Positions 60,028 through 64,000 of a stretch of DNA of 64,000 nucleotides are shown one piece after another. Numbering within the stretch: the first letter of the stretch is position 1; the number at the start of each line of letters is the position of its first letter. The position numbers and the translations under genes are program-made. Under the pieces are notes generated by a model. That model saw only the letters and a program-made list of their open reading frames with translations, was not told the DNA's origin and did no database searches. Source of the DNA: Schaedlerella arabinosiphila (GTDB taxonomy: Bacteria > Bacillota > Clostridia > Lachnospirales > Lachnospiraceae); NCBI RefSeq assembly GCF_003885045.1, contig NZ_RHJS01000002.1, positions 5,263,302 through 5,327,301 of the forward strand. Reading direction: 5' to 3'.

Positions 60028-60314
60028 TATTCATGCGAAGCAGGGAGAAAGATGTGCTGCATGTACATCTGACTCAGACCGGCAGACCGCAGACACGGCT
60101 GTCGGCCAGGCTGCCGCTGTTTACAGTAATATTTCACAGGGCCGGTAAACTATGCCGGCTCTTTTTGCTGCTGAAATACAGATATTGTATTTCGGCTAAA
60201 AATCAACTATACTGGCAAAAGAAAGACTGTGCTGCAGCCCGGACGCTGATCCGGCATGTGCAATGCGCAGGGAAAGCAGATGGGAAATACAGGAAGTACG
60301 AGGGGGACACTTCA

Positions 60315-60584
60315 GTGGGCAACAATTATACATATATTCTGAAATGCCGGGACGGCAGCCTGTATACCGGCTGGACCAACGACCTGGAGCGGCGTATCCG
60401 GGAACACAACGCAGGAAAAGGCGCAAAATATACAAAGACCAGAAGGCCCGTAACACTCGCCTATTTTGAAAAATTTGACACAAAAGAAGAGGCCATGAGC
60501 CGGGAATACGCCATCAAACGCCTGAAAAGAAAGGACAAGCTCAAGCTGGTAAACTCAGACGACAATCCCGTAGGGTGCGCATAG
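60315..60584 (+). CDS. GIY-YIG domain protein (YhbQ/UPF0213-like)
   Basis: An 89-residue stand-alone GIY-YIG endonuclease domain: YTYILKCRDGSLYTGWT gives the GIY/YIG halves, followed by RRIREHNAGKGAKYTKTRRP with the conserved R, H and the catalytic Glu in EAMSREYAIKRLKR. I chose GTG 60315 with AGGGGG eight bases upstream; a longer frame to 60012 crosses repeat DNA. YhbQ-type proteins are thought to act in DNA repair or recombination. Single gene. Confidence 0.88.
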   Translation: MGNNYTYILKCRDGSLYTGWTNDLERRIREHNAGKGAKYTKTRRPVTLAYFEKFDTKEEAMSREYAIKRLKRKDKLKLVNSDDNPVGCA

Positions 60585-60667
60585 AAATGCTTGAATTGAA
60601 AAAGGGAACAAACCATTTCCAGTTCATTCCCCTGATCTTCATAATCCTTTAAAATCCGGTATTCTTC

Positions 60668-60692
60668 TTAGCCGAAGTACCTCTTAATCATC
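60668..60692 (-). pseudogene. Remnant of a rubrerythrin gene 3' end
   Basis: The minus strand reads ATGATTAAGAGGTACTTCGG then CTAA, encoding MIKRYFG and a stop. The intact reverse rubrerythrin at 61679 ends LLKRYFG with near-identical DNA. Only these few codons are left, directly next to the toxin-antitoxin pair, so a second copy of the gene end was probably left by duplication or by insertion of the pair. Confidence 0.5.
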
Positions 60693-60695
60693 AGG

Positions 60696-60923
60696 CTATG
60701 CAACCTTTGTATAATTGATTACTGAGATCTCCTGCATAAGCTGTTTGGCTGTGTTCACTAACTTCTCTAACTGTCGTGCTGTTTCATCTGAATAATATTT
60801 TGCGCCGCACTGCTCACACTCCTCACAGGGGACATTTTTCACGATAATCACACATCCCTTATAATTTACTACATGAGTCGCGGTGGATTCGATTAAATCA
60901 TTACATTTACAATACATACACAT
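60696..60923 (-). CDS. YgiT-type zinc finger antitoxin-like protein
   Basis: A 75-residue protein with two Cys pairs (CMYCKC and PCEECEQCG) forming the MqsA/YgiT-type zinc finger, then YYSDETARQLEKLVNTAKQL. The HTH half of full MqsA is absent. Its ATG follows directly after the stop codon of the DUF4258 gene, and its ribosome site AAGGAGG lies within the end of that gene. The pair matches DUF4258/YgiT toxin-antitoxin modules, in which this is the antitoxin. Confidence 0.85.
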   Translation of the reverse strand: MCMYCKCNDLIESTATHVVNYKGCVIIVKNVPCEECEQCGAKYYSDETARQLEKLVNTAKQLMQEISVINYTKVA

Positions 60924-61235
60924 CTATTTATTCCTCCTTGTCTTTAAATCTTCCATAAACTTTATAGTGCTTGGATAATATGCTGTTATAATATGAAGGA
61001 CTTCACCATCAGAGCCAACAACAGTGTGCAATACTTTATGACGAATAGTATAGCCAAATATTAAACAACTTGGATGTGGAAAATCATCAGGATAATCTTC
61101 TATGATTTCACCAGACATAATACAGTCACCGATATCATCTATGCTTATATCTCTTTCCTGCATACGTTCAAGGCAATGTGTAGACCATTTTATTTTTGCA
61201 GTACGGTATAGGCTCTGGATAATTTCTATATTCAT
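60924..61235 (-). CDS. DUF4258 toxin-like protein
   Basis: A 103-residue protein: STHCLERMQERDISIDDIGD, EIIEDYPDDFPHPSCLIFGY and VLHTVVGSDGEVLHIITAYY match the DUF4258 domain, an RelE/MqsR-like fold. It is first of the two-gene module with the YgiT-type partner; no intergenic base separates them. A good GGAGG precedes the ATG. Expected role: an RNase toxin inhibited by its neighbour, by family and pairing only. Confidence 0.85.
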   Translation of the reverse strand: MNIEIIQSLYRTAKIKWSTHCLERMQERDISIDDIGDCIMSGEIIEDYPDDFPHPSCLIFGYTIRHKVLHTVVGSDGEVLHIITAYYPSTIKFMEDLKTRRNK

Positions 61236-61678
61236 GTTGTTCCTCCTCTTTTATTAGGAATTAGGAGATACTCCTTTTTGCGCCTTACGCTTTTTTGAAT
61301 ATTCTCATAAAATGGGCAGGTAAATGCTCAATATAGGAAATGTTCTATATTATTAACGATTGCTACTATTTATATTTATTATATTGGTCTTCACAGCAAA
61401 AAACAAGGTAAAATACACTTTCTAATAATAAAACCAGTTATTTTGCCTTTTCAATTTTTTCTAATACTTATAAATGGATAAGAAGTTTACCGTTTGAACT
61501 TTCGAAAGAGGGCTCTTTTCTTACCTTTTGGTTACACAGTTTTTTATTACACAGCTTATCCAATTCGCCCAGAACCTTACACAGCTATTTGCACAGCCGC
61601 TGAAGCTAAAAAAGGAGATTTGCCCAAAAGAGCCAATCCCCTTAAAATGTCATCTTTCTTTGATTTTATGGTTTTTAA
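61236..61678. other. AT-rich gene-free stretch
   Basis: It should contain the promoter of the toxin-antitoxin pair at its left end and the terminator of the rubrerythrin operon at its right end. A 62-codon frame at 61494-61682 has a TTG start without a ribosome site and is not convincing. Confidence 0.4.
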
Positions 61679-62221
61679 TTAGCCGAAGTATCTCTTAAGA
61701 AGTCCCTCGAACGCCTTACCATGTCTAGCCTCGTCTCTTGCCATCTCATGAACTGTATCATGGATCGCATCCAGGTTCGCAGCCTTCGCTCTCTTAGCAA
61801 GATCAAACTTACCAGCAGTTGCGCCGTTCTCAGCGTCAACTCTCATCTCCAGGTTCTTCTTGGTGCTGTCAGTTACAACTTCGCCCAACAGTTCAGCGAA
61901 CTTTGCAGCATGCTCAGCTTCCTCGTAAGCAGCCTTCTCCCAGTACAGGCCGATCTCCGGATAGCCTTCTCTGTGAGCAACTCTAGCCATTGCAAGATAC
62001 ATACCAACCTCAGAACATTCTCCCTCGAAGTTTGCTCTCAGATCCTTGATGATATCCTCGCTTACGCCCTTTGCAACACCTACTACGTGCTCAGCAGCCC
62101 ATTCTCTTCCGCCGCTCTGCTCTTTGAACTTCTCAGCCCCAACGTGACACTGCGGACACTCAGCCGGTGCAGAATCTCCCTCATGAACATAACCACATAC
62201 TGTACATACAAATTTTTTCAT
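61679..62221 (-). CDS. Reverse rubrerythrin (rubredoxin domain first)
   Basis: A 180-residue peroxidase of anaerobes with the domain order reversed compared with the rubrerythrin at 15.3 kb. N-terminal rubredoxin: [12 protein letters not shown] and AECPQC. Then the ferritin-like diiron domain: [36 protein letters not shown] and [20 protein letters not shown]. Reverse rubrerythrins act as NADH-linked peroxide and oxygen reductases in clostridia and are PerR-controlled there. It follows the PerR gene by 56 bases on the same strand and is probably in one operon with it. Confidence 0.95.
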   Translation of the reverse strand: MKKFVCTVCGYVHEGDSAPAECPQCHVGAEKFKEQSGGREWAAEHVVGVAKGVSEDIIKDLRANFEGECSEVGMYLAMARVAHREGYPEIGLYWEKAAYEEAEHAAKFAELLGEVVTDSTKKNLEMRVDAENGATAGKFDLAKRAKAANLDAIHDTVHEMARDEARHGKAFEGLLKRYFG

Positions 62222-62277
62222 TTTTAAAATCTCCTTCTCTTAAAAGATGTTTTTCGCCTCTTGCGGCATTCCGCAGA

Positions 62278-62688
62278 TTAAGAACTGCGGGCTTGTGACA
62301 CTTTAGAGCAGTCACCGCATGTCCCATAAAAAATGGTGTTGCTGGATTCTATCAGGCCGTCAAAGTTCTCTGCGGCCGATTGATTCAGCCTGGTAATTTC
62401 TGCCATGTCCAGATCCAGATCCAGAATCCGTCTGCAGCATGTGCAGAAAAAATGATTGTGCGGCAGAACAAAACCATCAAACCTGTCTACTCCGTCAGGG
62501 GAAGTGATCTTGACAGCCTCCCCGATCTCGGTCAGCAGCCTCAGATTCCGGTATACGGTGCCAAGGCTGATATTCGGAAAATCTTCCCGCACATGCTGAT
62601 AAACAATATCGGCTGACGGGTGCTCATTCGTAGATAACAGGTAAGTTTTGATGGATTCTCGCTGTCGGCTGTACTTTAACGCTGCCAA
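62278..62688 (-). CDS. perR: Fur-family peroxide regulator, PerR-like
   Basis: A 136-residue metalloregulator. DNA-binding part: PSADIVYQHVREDFPNISLG then TVYRNLRLLTEIGEAVKI. Dimerisation part: FDGFVLPHNHFFCTCC with metal-binding His and Cys, and a second pair in GTCGDC for structural zinc. Start is TTG 62688, seven bases after AAGGAGG. A perfect PerR-type palindrome lies 26 bases upstream. It is co-oriented with reverse rubrerythrin, so peroxide would relieve repression of both. Fur or Zur function is less likely given the targets. Confidence 0.88.
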   Translation of the reverse strand: MAALKYSRQRESIKTYLLSTNEHPSADIVYQHVREDFPNISLGTVYRNLRLLTEIGEAVKITSPDGVDRFDGFVLPHNHFFCTCCRRILDLDLDMAEITRLNQSAAENFDGLIESSNTIFYGTCGDCSKVSQARSS

Positions 62689-62713
62689 AGAAATCCTCCT
62701 TCAAAATTAATAA

Positions 62714-62728
62714 TAGTAATAATTACTA
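62714..62728 (-). promoter_or_regulatory. PerR box in front of the perR-rubrerythrin operon
   Basis: TAGTAAT-a-ATTACTA is a perfect 7-1-7 palindrome, the PerR/Fur box layout. A two-mismatch version lies before the other rubrerythrin at 15911-15925. Confidence 0.75.
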
Positions 62729-62801
62729 CAATTAAGACTATATATCATTTTCCGGAAAAAGTCAAGAGTAAAAATGATTTTTTTTAAAAATAAAATTACT
62801 A

Positions 62802-62884
62802 TTCACGGTCAGATAAAAAATGGCAGATATATTCGTCAAACAAAGCTTGTAAGAAGCTGACTCATATTTTTATCTGACTGTGAA
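62802..62884. repeat. Inverted repeat with 21-base arms
   Basis: TTCACGGTCAGATAAAAAAT and its near-complement ATATTTTTATCTGACTGTGA end a segment of 83 bases. It sits in the divergent space between perR and the SH3 protein gene and may be a miniature element or a bidirectional hairpin. Confidence 0.55.
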
Positions 62885-63012
62885 GATCTGAAAGAGCAAT
62901 TATAAATGACAACAATTTATATTATGACAAAATGTTAGCTGAAAATGTATATAATATAGAAGGAATTGTTATAATATGTCAGAGTTTGCATGTGAAAAAA
63001 CTGTTAAAAGGA

Positions 63013-63041
63013 TTGACATGCAATTGATATACTGTTAAAAT
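63013..63041 (+). promoter_or_regulatory. Promoter of the SH3-domain protein gene
   Basis: TTGACA (63013-63018) and TAAAAT (63036-63041) are exactly 17 bases apart, 85 bases before the start codon. Confidence 0.7.
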
Positions 63042-63126
63042 AACACCGTAATAAAATTTAACATTTGTGTAACATTTAGAACTTCCTACAAAAGATAAAG
63101 TCATAGATTTCTTAAGGAGGTTTTAT

Positions 63127-64000
63127 ATGAAGGTAACACATGTGAGGCGAAAAGTGATGCTCTCTGCGCTGGCAGGGGCAATCATGATTCCGGGGAGTGC
63201 AATCCGGGCAAAGGCGGCTGACGGGAAGACGGACAGCACATCGCTGGTGCCGGTTGCAGGAATCGAATCTGTGCTGACAGAGTGCCTTGAGACAAATGTA
63301 AAGGACAACATTGATCTTTATTTGATACCAACAAACGAGGGCGAGTATTTAAACAGGGCATTTTCTAATGTAAAGAATTATTCTTATATTAGAAATGCCC
63401 CCAACGAGGAAAGCGAGTGGACAGGAAAGCTTTACGACGATTCCACGGTCACGGTTCTGGAATACAGGGGAGACTGGACAAAGATCCGCTCCGGGAGCGT
63501 AGAAGGCTATGTACCTGCCGATGCATTATATACAGGAGACGAAGCAAAAAAACGAGCGAAAGACTACGAGACGAATGTAGTCACGGTCCTGGCAGATGTT
63601 TTGAATGTAAGAAGCGGCCAGGGAACAGAAAACGAAATATTGACACAGGTGATGTTCAAACAGCAGTACGAAGCTGCCGGAGAGCCGGTAAACGGCTGGT
63701 ATCCGGTGAAAGTCGATGGATTTGACGGCTGGGTCTGCGGGGAATATGTGGAAGCCGAGACTACATTTTCCTATGCGGAATCCAAGCAGGAGGAACAGCA
63801 CCGCCTTGCACAGGGAGACACACAGACCCGGGGAACGATACGGACTGCCGGGACATCTGACGGGGAGCGGACCCGGAAAAATAAAACCGCAGAAACACGG
63901 AACAAGACTGACGGCATCCAGACCGGAACCGCTGTCGGAAGCCAGGCCAATGGAAGCCGGACAGACACAGTCGCCGGAAGCCAGGCAGACGTAAACCAGG
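63127..64000 (+). CDS. Exported protein with tandem SH3 domains (3' end outside window)
   Basis: The frame is open from ATG 63127 (AAGGAGG six bases upstream) to the window edge, at least 291 residues. Signal peptide about 1-31 (MKVTHVRRKVMLSALAGAIM, cleavage near AKAADG). Two bacterial SH3 domains follow: about 86-140 (YIRNAPNEESEWTGKLYDDS, GDWTKIRSGSVEGYVPADAL) and about 150-208 (VLNVRSGQGTENEILTQV, NGWYPVKVDGFDGWVCGEYV). A Thr/Arg/Gly-rich linker begins near 225. Such proteins usually end in a cell-wall hydrolase domain (NlpC/P60 or SleB type), which would lie outside the window. Confidence 0.88.
   Translation, partial: MKVTHVRRKVMLSALAGAIMIPGSAIRAKAADGKTDSTSLVPVAGIESVLTECLETNVKDNIDLYLIPTNEGEYLNRAFSNVKNYSYIRNAPNEESEWTGKLYDDSTVTVLEYRGDWTKIRSGSVEGYVPADALYTGDEAKKRAKDYETNVVTVLADVLNVRSGQGTENEILTQVMFKQQYEAAGEPVNGWYPVKVDGFDGWVCGEYVEAETTFSYAESKQEEQHRLAQGDTQTRGTIRTAGTSDGERTRKNKTAETRNKTDGIQTGTAVGSQANGSRTDTVAGSQADVNQ

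Noticed and set aside
61494-61682. Possible 62-residue gene starting TTG
   Set aside because: No ribosome site, no family resemblance, and it runs into the convergent rubrerythrin end.
1-64000. tRNA, rRNA, CRISPR-Cas and prophage genes
   Set aside because: Looked for by motif and found none; short tRNAs could still be missed by eye.

Overview
The window looks like a spore-forming gut Firmicute, most likely a Lachnospiraceae (Clostridium cluster XIVa) chromosome. The evidence is SpoIID and SpoIIQ homologues side by side, two rubrerythrins with a PerR repressor, a FeoA-FeoB fusion, a T-box leader on ileS, strong AGGAGG ribosome sites, and many Rpn/PD-(D/E)XK and AAA-ATPase genes of the kind that multiply in Lachnospiraceae. 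No rRNA, tRNA, prophage or CRISPR array was seen.

Left part (1-15 kb) is accessory-like. It holds a VanR/VanS-type two-component pair (vanS runs off the left edge), a decayed C-terminus of a large serine recombinase, a small HTH plus membrane-protein operon, an sce7726-type protein, a GntR repressor, an MNT/HEPN pair, an NCS1 permease with a nucleoside deaminase, an Rpn-type nuclease, an MFS transporter convergent with a second two-component system and GNAT gene, and an XRE-Uma2 fusion. Middle left (15-25 kb): rubrerythrin with a PerR-box, YitT, an XRE-cupin regulator, a lipoprotein amidohydrolase, a membrane-bound LuxR regulator, a TRZ/ATZ-type amidohydrolase and adenine deaminase. Purine metabolism recurs: NCS1 permease and deaminase at 6.7-8.5 kb, amidohydrolase and adenine deaminase at 21.6-24.8 kb, and an NCS2 permease under a guanine-class riboswitch at 39.5-41.3 kb.

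Middle (25-39 kb): three P-loop ATPase genes (two of them with C-terminal nuclease-like motifs), feoAB, an ECF sigma/anti-sigma pair, a membrane protein, pgi and a further PD-(D/E)XK-like protein. Right part (41-64 kb) is mostly housekeeping and envelope: a polyol dehydrogenase with a divergent AraC regulator, an FHA protein, a D-Ala-D-Ala carboxypeptidase, T-box-ileS, glycogen phosphorylase, a sigma factor, a surface transglutaminase, SpoIID-SpoIIQ, a GIY-YIG protein, a DUF4258/YgiT-type toxin-antitoxin pair, and the perR-reverse rubrerythrin operon. An SH3-domain exported protein runs off the right edge.

The intergenic DNA is unusually rich in dispersed short repeats. At least five families were found by eye. 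The main one begins GGTTACTGTTCACAC and forms hairpins whose stems change on both sides between copies; at 39.25-39.40 kb two units face each other. A second carries a TGTTATAAT extended -10 box and lies before vanR and, tandemly duplicated, before the MFS gene. All family names and functions are judged from memory of protein families; no database search was run.
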